Shown in pieces: positions 11,860 through 23,700 of a stretch of DNA of 64,000 nt. The DNA lies in assembly GCA_907165275.2 (NCBI GenBank), contig OU015655.1, positions 13,900,501-13,964,500 on the forward strand, in the 5' to 3' direction. The notes under the pieces are model-generated. The model was not told where the DNA came from. It did no database searches and was given only the letters and a program-made list of their open reading frames with translations. Every line of letters begins with the position of its first letter. Within the stretch, counting starts at the first letter, position 1. A program made the translations under genes and the position numbers. This DNA comes from Zygaena filipendulae. Lineage: Eukaryota > Arthropoda > Insecta > Lepidoptera > Zygaenidae.

Positions 11860-12060
11860 GCTGTACACACTCGCCAAGACACCCGTGTAAGGGCGGGGAC
11901 GAGTGTGTACATGTTGCACTTGTCTCGTCTCACAGTTGCCCTCGGATCGCATCGCCTCGCTCGGTCTCGGTTGCTTATTTTCGATTTTTGCGCCCGAGTC
12001 AAAGGGTCTCGTTGGCTCTCGTGATGAAAATGAGAGCGACCATGTACACACTTGTTTCAT
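11860..12060. repeat. Hairpin-bearing repeat, tgtacacactcg
   Basis: tgtacacactcgcc and gacgagtgtgtaca are inverted around a GC-rich centre, and gtacacacttg recurs at 12045. Related in style to the hairpins at 12510-12668. Confidence 0.5.
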
Positions 12061-12509
12061 TTAGTTGCCCACTGATTGTGTTTTATTCTATAAATTTAAA
12101 TTTTGCGATTAAGATTTAAACCAAAATTAAACGATTAGCAGATAGCAGACGGTAGATATATAATATGATAATAGGCATCTATAGCTATTATTTTTTTTTT
12201 TTATATTTTTATAGCTGTATTATTGTAAAGTTTAATTAAAATCCATTCAGTAGTTTTTGCGTGAAAACGTAACAAACATCCATACAATCCATACAAACTT
12301 TATAATATAAAGATTTTTAGAATAATAAGTAAATATCTTTTATTAAAATTAATCGAGTAGTAAGTAAAAGCTTAGTAAGCAAAGTCGTCTTGTTGCCGCT
12401 AACACTTTGACGTCCTCCCTTGTTGCTAGCTCAAAGACATCTGAACGCAGGCCGCAGCTCTTTTGTCTCTTTTCCATCGATCGCGCGGTCGCACGAGCGA
12501 CGGGACGAG

Positions 12510-12668
12510 GCAGCGTTTACACTCGCACCTCGTACCCCACCACGAAACGAAGCACAAGACGAGGAAGGAGGTGCGAGTGTAAACGCCGATAAAACAGCGT
12601 TTACACTCGCGCCTCGTACCCGGCCACAAGACGAAGCACGAGGCGAGGTACGAGGCGCGAGTGTAAAT
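12510..12668. repeat. Two adjacent hairpins with gcgtttacactcg stems
   Basis: Hairpin 1 (12511-12584): agcgtttacactcgcacctc pairs with gaggtgcgagtgtaaacgc. Hairpin 2 (12597-12668): gcgtttacactcgcgcctcg pairs with cgaggcgcgagtgtaaat. Loops are similar (cacaagacgaagcac). The GC-rich region between BAG6 and MAN1B1 also offers a possible noncoding exon end at 12739 (caaagtcaag|gtatgt). Confidence 0.8.
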
Positions 12669-13606
12669 CCCGTGTGACGGCTTGACAAGTTGACACCCGA
12701 CCTCACACTCGACAGATGACAGTTCTCCAAAGTCAAGGTATGTTCTGTGGTCTTATTTTGTGGCCCGACGGCCGAGCCTATTTGTAGTGATTTGTACTTT
12801 GTTTGCTCCGTAGACGGGTTTGCTGAGTGATATAGTGATATCCAGATATGCGATAGAGACAATATTAAAAAACGCTGATGTATCGCTGATTTCTGAATCC
12901 TGTTACACTAATATTTCTTGGTAGCGATAACCTTTTTAGCTCTTTCATCAAAGTAGGTAAAATGTGAAATAAAATTTTGATAAATTACCTATTTAGGAAG
13001 GTATGTTTTGCTGAAAGTGCCGTAGGCTCAAATATTCGACGTCATCTAGCCCAATCGGTTACGGTGTCGTCTCTTCGCAGTCTTGTCGATTTTATAAACG
13101 AGTACACGCAAGTAGGTACCTATTTATTCAATAGGAACTTATTATTTATCATGACATTGGTCTCTACTCAAATCATTTCATCATCTTTATGTAAAAACAC
13201 TAAAAAAATAACGCTAAAAATAAAATAATTCCGACATCTCACACCTATCTTAGGTAGTAAACAATTATTATTTTGTTAGCAGTTAGACCCCTCTAGGTAC
13301 CTACTTTGGCAATTCGAAAATTTTTGCTGCTTTGCAGATGTGGAGGTACATAGTCAAATAATGCCTCATTAAATCTGTGATTTACAAAATATGGTGATCA
13401 CCTTAATTTAAATCTAATTTCATGTATTGCTAAAAGGTCTAATCTGTAAAATTAAGTTAAAGACTGGTGTAAGCGTACCCATTAGTGTTTAAATAATAAT
13501 TTAAGTGATAGGAGACTAGTACCAAATATAGATATTTGTAGAACCATCACAAAGTATACCAATATTATATAGTGTAGTTTCCATGGTTGCAAAATACATT
13601 GTTTAC

Positions 13607-13942
13607 ACTTCCATAAGTAGTAAGTAAGGAAATTCAGCTATCCATCCTACTTACTTAATTAAAAAGTAGACAGCAACGTCCAAACAATGAGCGTCTGTAA
13701 GTAAGTTCAACAATATATTTCTTCACTTACCACCACCACCTCTGTGCACCATCCACACTGCAGCAAGTTGTAAGTAATAAGTTGGCAAGGAGCGAGAGAC
13801 GAAGCAGGCGGGTGTACGCGCTACTGTCCTGTCCAAAAAATAGAAGTGGTTTCTATCCTGCCATAACTTACCAATTAATCGCTTACTTGCTTGGCGGCCG
13901 GTGTCCACATGTGTTTTTTACTTACTTACTACTTATGGAAGT
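13607..13942. repeat. MITE-7, TIR element
   Basis: Ends ACTTCCATAAGTAGTAAGTAA and TTACTTACTACTTATGGAAGT are inverted over about 21 bases. No transposase frame inside. Confidence 0.75.
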
Positions 13943-13955
13943 AAAAACTAGCTAT

Positions 13956-14193
13956 TTGGACATAGATAAGCAATAGTGTGTTAACCCACATTGGAGAAAT
14001 TTTGAGTAAATCGTGTTTTAAAAGTATAGCACCATTTTGTGTCAACATTTTTTATGTTCAATATTTAGTTACATATTTAAGCAATGTAATAAGGTAAACG
14101 CATATTTAAAAAATGTTCCCTAATTCTCAATAAATTGTTCTGAATCAATAATTTAATTTTGTGGGTTAACATGTATTGCTTATCTGCGTCCAT
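13956..14193 (+). repeat. MITE-2 copy 1
   Basis: Ends TTGGACATAGATAAGCAATA and ATTGCTTATCTGCGTCCA, with gttaacccaca/gtgggttaac just inside. It begins 14 bases after the end of MITE-7. Confidence 0.85.
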
Positions 14194-14342
14194 TTGTTTT
14201 AATGTGAATTTAATATACAAATACTTTTTGAAGTGTTCACTTAAAAATAAGCTAAAAGTAAATGTGATAACATAACAATAAATAGAATACTTATCATAAT
14301 TAAATACATACATAAAATATACGTACAGACTACAGATATAGA

Positions 14343-14408
14343 CGGTAATCACTTACCATCAGGTGTACCACTTGCCCGTTTGCCCCCTATGATATAAAAA
14401 AAAAAATA
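14343..14408 (+). repeat. Non-LTR 3' tail fragment
   Basis: gtaatcacttaccatcaggt, then gtaccacttgcccgtttgcc and an A run. It matches the tails at 47830 and 59820. Confidence 0.7.
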
Positions 14409-14512
14409 TTCACTGTGTTCTTTAGAATCCAGAATAAACAGTTACTTAATCTTCTTCTGGTATTACTGATCAATTGGCGATTTAATAAGATTTTGTATTT
14501 TTAGCCACTAAA

Positions 14513-14530
14513 ATGGAGTTGAACAGCTAA
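14513..14530 (+). promoter_or_regulatory. Upstream ORF in the MAN1B1 leader
   Basis: ATGGAGTTGAACAGCTAA encodes five residues (MELNS) and ends 32 bases before the main ATG at 14563. It sits just inside a likely exon edge (tttgtatttttag at 14492-14504), with A at -3 and G at +4, a good initiation context. It could lower or condition translation of the mannosidase, if the exon does begin at 14505. Confidence 0.5.
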
Positions 14531-14562
14531 AGGTTTTACCTTTGCACAAAATAATATAGAAA

Positions 14563-14721
14563 ATGATCAAACCTCATGAAGAAACCGAGATAAACCTGTA
14601 TAAAAGTGGGGACCACTCCATCGCTGCAGTGAGTAATAAAAATATGACAGAAGACAGGTCTGACATCTCCATTTCGATTGCTGATCACAGTCAAACAGTA
14701 TCCCATAGGAAAATTATAAGG
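14563..14721 (+). CDS. MAN1B1: MAN1B1 exon 1
   Basis: Residues 1-53, a hydrophilic cytosolic tail starting [19 protein letters not shown]. Donor AGG|gtaagt. The coding part follows an untranslated segment that probably starts at 14505. The tail is not conserved in the family; the assignment rests on phase, ATG and position. Confidence 0.75.
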
Positions 14722-17700
14722 GTAAGTTTTTACATTTAATATTTAGTTTAGAGTTGAAAACTTATTAATGGGCATGTTGACTAATTTTTATTTTTTAGTC
14801 CGTCTTGTAGATTATTAAAAAATATTGAACACTTTTTTTTTTTTACATAATCAAAAAATAACAGTGATATATTGAGTTAAAATTTCGCGTGACGTCACTA
14901 TTCTGACAGTTTGTATGGCGGTTTTAGCGGTTAGTGACGTCATGACCCCCTCACCCTAAATTTGAATGCGCTTTATCTCTGTATATTTGAATTTATTTGA
15001 AAAAGCAAAAAATACGTGTCTATTGTTTTTTTATTTTCTAACTGACGGACTAATTACAATTTTGATTTTCAAAAGTAGTCCACATCCCTAATCATAGTAA
15101 GGTTGTTTTATTTGATTGAAATAGTATAAAATTTATAATAGTAGAGCTTGTCTAAACTAAAATGATACACCCCACTAGTAGTATAAGTAGTTTTAGATGT
15201 GCGATGTGTGTAAGATGTGGGTAAAGTGAGCTGATCGTACAATTACTTTATTCACTAAATACATTTATACTGTGTTGTTCTAATACAAAATGAATTGGTT
15301 GTTGCCCTGAACAAAGAAAGAATGAAAATAGAGTAGGTACCTACCTACATAGAAATAAAAAAAAGATTTCCAAAGGCACCTCAGCTGGTTAAATCTCCGT
15401 TCGGATTGTCTAATTAGCATTAATTGACCCGAATTGCGCATCCAACTTGATGCGGTAATGAATGCATCTCGCCGTTTCTCGAAAGATAATAAAGATGTTT
15501 ATTTTTATACTAGTTGTCCCCCGCGGCTTCACCCGCGGTGATTACGAAGTTCCGCGGGGATTTCACGTGCAGTATGCAAAATTTCATGAACGCATACTTG
15601 CGTTACAGCGTTAATTTCGAAATAGGCTAGTTTCCTAAATTTTGTTTTTTAGTCCGTTTTGTAGATTATTAAAAAATATTGGACACGTATTTTTTTTTTT
15701 TATGTAACCAAATATAAAGGAGATATATCAAGTCGAAATTTCACATGACGTCACGCCTCGCTACAGTTTGTTCGCACGTTATAGCGAGCTGTGACATCAC
15801 GAGTCCCCCACCCTAAACTTTAATGCGCTTTATCTATGCATATTTAGATTATTTTAAAAAAGCAAAAAATACGTGTCTTTTATTTTTTCATTATCTAACT
15901 GACGGACTAAATAGAATTTCGATTTTTTTACCCAGGAAACTAGCCTATTCCCGCGGGATTTCCGGGACAAAAAGTAACCTATGTCCTTCTCTGTACCCCT
16001 GACGACTTGTGTACAAAAATTAATGAATTTCGGTTGAGCCGTGAGGCGTGAAAGCGTAACAGACAGAGTTACTTTCGCAGATATTTATAATATTAGTATG
16101 GATTGCGCAAATAATCGATCGAGTCCAGCATCTTTTACTCACGTCACGCATCAGTGTCTAATTTTGTTGTTATCTGAACCGAGCTATATTATAATTATTA
16201 ACAGTACACTAGTAGGTAATAATAATATTTTGTGATAGGTAGTGCCATTAAATTGTTCCGATTTGTTGCAGAGATGGAACCGCCTCTCGAGACTCCAGAG
16301 GTCTTTAGCTTACGCAATGGTTATAGCGGCGACTGTTCTAATATTACTGTACATGTCCAAAGTAGGCACAAACGATGTTAATAGTAAAATTTTAATCGAC
16401 CACGCAACCCAGGTATGTGATACTTTTATTTTTTTACAGCCTTATTATCTGTATATTATAAATAAAATTGATGTCTGTTTTTATCTGTTCCGACCAATCT
16501 TCGAAACGGTTGGACCGATTTTGATGAGTTCTTCACTGGCATATGTAGATAGGTATATGTAGATAGCTGACATTATAAGAAGTAACTAAGGCTTTTTATC
16601 AAAGTGTTATGTAATATGTATGGTATATATGTATATTGTATATACGCTTGCGACAAATTCCAGATTTACTCAGGAGTTAAGTTGAATAACTTGACAGTAA
16701 CGCATTCTTTGAGATAACCAATCTATTTTCGGACTACTGGAATCATCTTTACATCAAGAGCATAATATGTACTAGCGACCGCACCCAGAGTCGTTTTAAT
16801 GATTACTTCATGAATATAAAGTGAAGATTTTAAATTCAAAACTGCTGCACTCAAAGACGTTCATTAAATTAATTTTAATTGACATTTAACTAAAAACTTA
16901 GTGAAATGCCAATTAACATTAATTTAATGAACGGGCGGCAAATTTGTTTTTTTACTTTAAATTTAAGTAAGTAATCATTAAAACGACTCTGCTCTGAGTG
17001 CGGCCTTAACACGTTTTGGAATAAATATTGCTTATAGTATATTATAGTTGAAAAAGTATTAAAATTCAACCTAGATAGTACGTAGGTATTATTGTGTCTT
17101 TAAAATTCAACCTAGATAGTACGTAGGAATTATTGTGTCTTTAAAATTCAACCTAGATAGTACGTAAGTATTATTGTGTCTTTAAAATTCAACCTAGATA
17201 GTACATAAGTATTATTGTGTCTTTAAAATTCAACCTAGATAGTACGTAAGTATTATTGTGTCTTTAAAATTCAACCTAGATAGTACGTAAGTATTATTGT
17301 GTCTTTAAAATTCAACCTAGATAGTACATAAGTATTATTGTGTCTTTAAAATTCAACCTAGATAGTACGTAAGTATTATTGTGTCTTTAAAATTCAACCT
17401 AGATAGTACGTAAGTATATTATTGTGTCTTTTAGCGAATACGATAACACACAGAACAACACGAATACAGGAAAAACTCGATTTTCAATAACACTGGTAGC
17501 GGCGTGCGTTCTTTCATTGCAACGTGTAGTACCCAATACAATAGATTCTATTGAATAGATATTGTTCACATTCTATGCTGCATCTAGGTACATACCCTGC
17601 AAGGGCACTACAACACCGGCCACAAAGTTATAATTTTCTATTACATTATAAAATATTTCATTACATTACCCACATCGTTATTTATTTATTGCACCTACTG

Positions 17701-20700
17701 AAATTAATATTTATTAAGTAAACAAAAACTTCATTTAACCAAACAAGTCTTTACTAACTCTTGCACCAGATGTACCAGACCGGCCACAGAATAGTCGATG
17801 GACCAGGAAATGGCAATAATTATGCAAATGATTTTTTAATGTTACATAATATTATGTAGTAGATAGGTATAAGTGTAGAAAACATTGTATCCCGGCTCAT
17901 TGAAAATTTCCTCCGCAAATAGCCTATTTAGCAACATTTTGATATGATCTATTTTTTCGTTTTTACTAGCCCATGTGTTAATCACTACTCACTACATAGT
18001 ATAAAATAAAGTCGCTTTCTCTGTCCCTATATCCCTATGTATGCTTAAATCTTTAAAACTGCGCAACGGATTTTGATGCGGTTCTCACCAATAGATAGAG
18101 TGATTCATGAGGAAGGTTTATAACTATATTTTATCCTGGAATTCTCGCGGGAACTCCGAAATTACCGCGGGTGAAACCGCGCGGGTCAGCTAGGGATTCA
18201 TAATGTTGTACGTTATCCTTTACATTTGGTTACTGATAACGGTCCTACATGGACAAGTGAAGATTTTAGAAACTTTTGTAAAATGACAGGTGTCAAGCAA
18301 AGCTTTACCCCACCTTATTATCCACCAACAAATGGATTAGCAGAGCGTTTTGTAGAGTCATTTAAAACACATATGGTAAAGATAGTAGAAAGTGGTCATA
18401 CAACTGAATATGCTTGTAACTTGTTTCTGTTTGACTATAGAAATACTGTACATAAAACAACTGGTCAGACTCCAGCAAAATTGATGTTGGGTAGAGAGTT
18501 GAGATGTCGTTTCTCCTTATTGCGACCAAATCCAGTAAATGATACAATAGATACTGAACACATAAAGCAAATAATAAATAGTAAAAATGTGCTCAAATCA
18601 TTCAGTATCGGAGAAAAGGTAATGGTGAGAGATCAGAGAAAAAATAAAAAGAAATGGTCTCTAGGTACAATTGCTGAAGTATTGATTCCAGGTGTAACTT
18701 ATACGGTTGAAGTTGATGGTTTACAGTGGAAACGACATGTCAATCAAATATTAGAATGTGGACAAGGTTTAGAATAAAAAAAAAAAATAAAAAATTAAGT
18801 GGGGAAGAGTGTCATAATTAGTAAATTATAAGTTCAAGTGACAACACTATTTATTTTGTACGGTGGTCACAGCACTAGCTGCCGCCAGAAGACCTGTCAC
18901 TTGTTTTTGGGTATGTCAATGGTTACTTGCATCGTGTTTAGAAATAATACATTTGCTTAAACGAAATCAAATGGTTGTATTAATTAATTACACCAGTCAA
19001 GATATAACACATAATACAGTATAATTAGCGCGTACGCCGCCCGCAGCAAAAAAATCTAATCGGTCATTGACACGTAGGTGCGGGCGTAGCGCTTGAAATT
19101 TCGTAGACAGGTCACCTCCAAACTAAGGTTGAATAAGGTTTTAACTATTAATTTTTTCGACATATTTTTATATTTTAATCATATTATTATTGTTTAATTT
19201 TTAAATGGGGTGTAGGTACAGGATTTTGGTTAATTCATTAATATATTGTATAGTAGGGGCTCATGCAAGATATCGCCCGCGTTTTTTCTAAATTCGCGCA
19301 GATTGAACCATCGGCAACACTCAAACAAAAAATTTTCGCTTTTAGGATACTAAAAAGAATCTAACTCTAGTCAATGAGCCAGCGGTGGACGCTCAGTTCA
19401 AAAAGGTTGTAGTTGAGGATGCGGTGAACGACAAGCCAGTGTTCACAGGTGAGGCTAATGTAATTATTGTTTGTGGATATAACTGCATTAAAGTTTAATG
19501 TGGTTGCAATACGCTCGCCGTAATATAAAAAAGTTTAAGGCCCTCACATAGGGTGAAACCAGCACAATTCGCTGTTAAAAAAAAATAAACTTCAAAATAT
19601 TTTATTTATAAAGAAATCTATTTAAAATAGGCTAAATACTAATTTATTTAAATTCCGTGGTATTAGAACACAATATAAAAAAGTTTAAGTGAAAACTGCT
19701 AAAAGTATTTTTTTAAGGTACTTTTTGTTTAACCTTTTTGATATCAAGTTTAAATGCTGCAGAATTTTTAAACGAGGTGCAGTATAATTTATTTGTCAGA
19801 GCATCTATGATATCTTATTATCATACTTGCCTGGTGTTAGTTCAGGTGGACGGCTGGCTCCCCTAAATAAAATCTCTAGCTACGCCAATGAGTAGATGCC
19901 AGTGTCAATAAAAAAAAGGGGGGGATAATGGTAAATGTACATGGAATAAGAATGGGCATGTTGACTAATTTTTATTTTTTAGTCCGTCTTGTAGATCATT
20001 AAAAAATATTGGACACGTATTTTTTCTTTTTTTACGGAATCAAAAAATAACGGCGATATATTGAGTTGAAATTTCGCGTGACGTCACTATTCTGACAGTT
20101 TGTGTGGCGGTTTTAGCGGTTAGTGACGTCACGACCCCCTCACCCTAAACTTTAATGCGCTTTATCTCTGTATATTTTAATTTATTTAAAAAAGCAAAAA
20201 ATACGTGTCTATTGTTTTTTATTTTCTAACCGACGGACTAATTAGAATTTTGATTTTCAAAAGTAGTCAACATCCCCATTGTCGTTTTAATACAGTAACA
20301 CATCCCCAGGTCCGTCCAACGCCCGGCAATATGCTGTGGTGGAGAGCTTCAAGTTCGCATGGAAAGGTTACAAGGAGCACGCTTGGGGCCACGATAACTT
20401 GAAGCCGGTGTCGGGGAAGGCGTACGATTGGTTCTCGCTGGGACTCACTATAGTCGATGCCCTCGACACCGCCTACATTATGGGACTCACGGAAGGTATA
20501 GTAAACGTATCATGGAGTTAATAATTATTATCTATTCTAATCCTACTAATATTATAAAATGTGAAAGTGTGGATGTTTGGATGTTTGTTACTCAATCACT
20601 CAAAAACGGCTAAACGGATTTGGATGAAATTTGGCATGCACGTTATCAGGGGTACAGAGAAGGCCAAAGGGTACCTCTTATCCCGGATTTCCCGCAGGAA

Positions 20701-23700
20701 CTCCGAAATTACCGCGGGTGAAACCGCGGGGCACAGCTAGTATTATAACATAAAGAGGTAAAGTTTGTAAGTCTGAATGTACTGAATCGATTTTAAAAAT
20801 TCTTCTTCTCTATAGAAATACACGTTATTTGTGAGTGTCACAGGCTATATTGTAACCCGGAATTCCCGCGGGATTTCCGAAGTTACCGCGGGCAAGTTAG
20901 AGTATAAATGTGAATGAGAGTTTGTTAAGGTTCAACCGATCGTCATGAAATTTTGCATGTACGTTGTTAGGGGTACAGAGAAAGACATCCTACTAATATT
21001 ATAAACGCGAAAATTTGTAAGTATGTATGGATGGATGGATGTTTGTCACTCTTTTACGCAAAAACTACTCAATGGATTTAAATGAAACTTTACAATAATA
21101 TGCTTATACATCAGATTAACACATAATAAGGTACTTTTTATCCCGGAATTCCCGCAGGAACTCTGAAATTAACGCGGGTGAAACCGCGGGGCACAACTAG
21201 TACATACATAAAATTCGAGTATTTTTTTATTTTTTGTGCAAACGGAAACTTTTATTTTCAGAATTCGAAGAGGGAAGGGAGTGGGTCAAAAACGAATTGA
21301 TATTTACTAAGAATAAGGACGTTAATTTCTTTGAGGTCACAATAAGAGTGTTGGGCGCTTTGCTGACAAATTATCACTTCACTGAAGACGAAATGTTCCT
21401 GAATAAAGCTGTAAGTGTGAATTGACGGTTCAACCCTCCTTTACTTAACGATATACGTAACCAAGTTTCATAAAAAATGTAGGTATCAAAATTTAAAACA
21501 ATGTATTATTTCCTCTCAAAAAATGACAATTCTTTTCACTAAAGGTAAATTTCTTTTGGTGCGTTTAAAGATAAAATGGGCTAGATGACTAAATGTTATT
21601 TTTTGGTCCGTCTTGTAGTAGTAAAAATATTGGACACGTATTTTTACTTCTTTTACGTACTCAAAAGTAACGGCGATACATTGTGTTAAAGTTCCGTGTG
21701 ACGTCACGCCTAGGTACACATTATTCTTATTTATGACGTCACGAGCTCCCACTCCTAAACGTATATTTTCAATAATTTGAAAAACCAAAAAATACGTGTC
21801 TTTTTTTTACTAACTATTGAGGTGTTGGACTAAATATATTTTTTATTATAATATTGTTTATGAATTTATTTTGTAACTACCTGTCCCAGCGGTTTCACCC
21901 CCGGTAATTTCGGAGTTCCCGCGAATTCCCGGGAATTACAGGAAAAAATAAAGATATAAACCTTCCTCATGAATCACTTTATCTATTGGTGAAAACTGCA
22001 TGAAAATCCGTTGGGTAGTTTTATAGATCTAAGCATACATAGGGACAGACAGCGGGAAGCGACTTTGTGTTATACAATGTAGTGATTATTAGAGCTCGCT
22101 TAGCATAGACAGTAACCTGCAGAATCGCCTCTGATATGACTCTACTGCATAATAATTTACTTCAACGAGACTGTGACGTCATTTCTTAATCATGTCCGGA
22201 CGGCAAATTACAGTATAGTCACCAATTAGAAACAATTATAATCTGAAACAAGCGCAAAGAATTGAGGTCACCTGTTGATAACATGACATTGTATACTCAA
22301 TCAGGGTGCAGATAGTAATTTTTTTTATATGTAGGTATATTATTACTGTTATCATATCGAATTCATGCTAAACTGCTAGTCTGCTACTGTTTGAACGCCG
22401 TTAAATTCGTTTATAATTATTTATTATTATTGTCTACTAGCAGTTTTTTTTTTATATTCAACAAATGTTTCACCCACATGAAACGTTTATATATAACGTG
22501 TAGTGAAATTAACTGCAAATATTTACAGGGCTGAAAGTATATGTTATAACAAACAGGATGAGCGAAAAAATAACATTATAAATTCGGTAGTTTTTCAGAA
22601 TATGAGGAAAATAAATTCAATGAAAAATCATTACAAATTACATTCACAAGGTACACAATACACGTAACTCACCAATACGTATACAAGGCACGCGCCACAC
22701 ACACGGCGAGCGATGCATCAGCTGGTCAGCTCGATTGAGGTCATTGACTCTATGATTTTCAATCTCCCTTATTCACTATGACTGACAACATTCCTTGCCT
22801 TACACAGCGCGTCCCAAAAACACAATCGCGAACGCTCCGGATGCCAAAATGAAAGAAGTTAATATCCTGCGGGAAATAAACGGGTGAAACTGCATTAAAT
22901 TTTGCCTACTACTCGTTGTTAAGGATACAGAGGGGATATAGGCTACTTTTATCCCGGAATTTCTGCGGGAACTCCAAAATTAACGTGTACCTATAATATG
23001 AGAAAAATAAATATTTAAATGGAAGTTTTTTTTTTCAATTACGTATAGCAAGATTTGGGCGACCGCCTAATGGCGGCGTTCTCGTCTACATCTGGCATCC
23101 CCTACTCGGACGTGAACCTGGGCGCGAGGACGGCGCACGCGCCCGAGTGGTCCCACCACAGCACCACCGCCGAGGTGACCACGGTCCAACTGGAGTTCAG
23201 AGAGCTCTCCAGGGCCACCAACAATCCCGTTTTCGAGGTGAGTTAACAGTTGTGTTCCAGGTTTAAGGTCTTGGTCCACTTACTCTCTCCACTCCTACCC
23301 GGCAAAAATAATATAATTTAAATATGGGCTTCTAAGTATCTATTGCTCTTTGGATATACTTTATATCTATCTATCTATCTATCTATACTTTATATTAGGA
23401 ATATAAAATAGCAGACAGCTGTCAGCGAGCTTACTGCCGCCGCCGCGCTTACCACGCGTTGCAACTTGCAAGCAAGTGGTCTGCGCAGTGTAGGAGCAGA
23501 GTCGTGTCAGTGGGATATGACCTTTACAATCCTTACTGCGCGGCATACTAAATGCGAAAGTGAGTTTGTCGGTCGCGCTTTTTCGTCTCAACGGCTGAAC
23601 TGATCATCGTGAAATTTCGTAAAAACACATTAACGGGCGTACAGAGGGTACTTTTGTCCCGGAATTCCCGTGAGAACTCTGAAATTAACGCGAGCGAAAC

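Noticed and set aside
12431..12862. 143-codon frame on the minus strand
   Set aside because: It runs through the twin hairpins, which explain its repeated TLAPRT-type peptides.
16041..16562. Longer open frames around MAN1B1 exon 2
   Set aside because: The frame reads past both splice sites into intron; only 16272-16412 is coding.
17059..17440. Regular repeats resembling a CRISPR array
   Set aside because: Repeats are head to tail without unique spacers and lie in an insect intron; the array at 23957 is the same kind of minisatellite.
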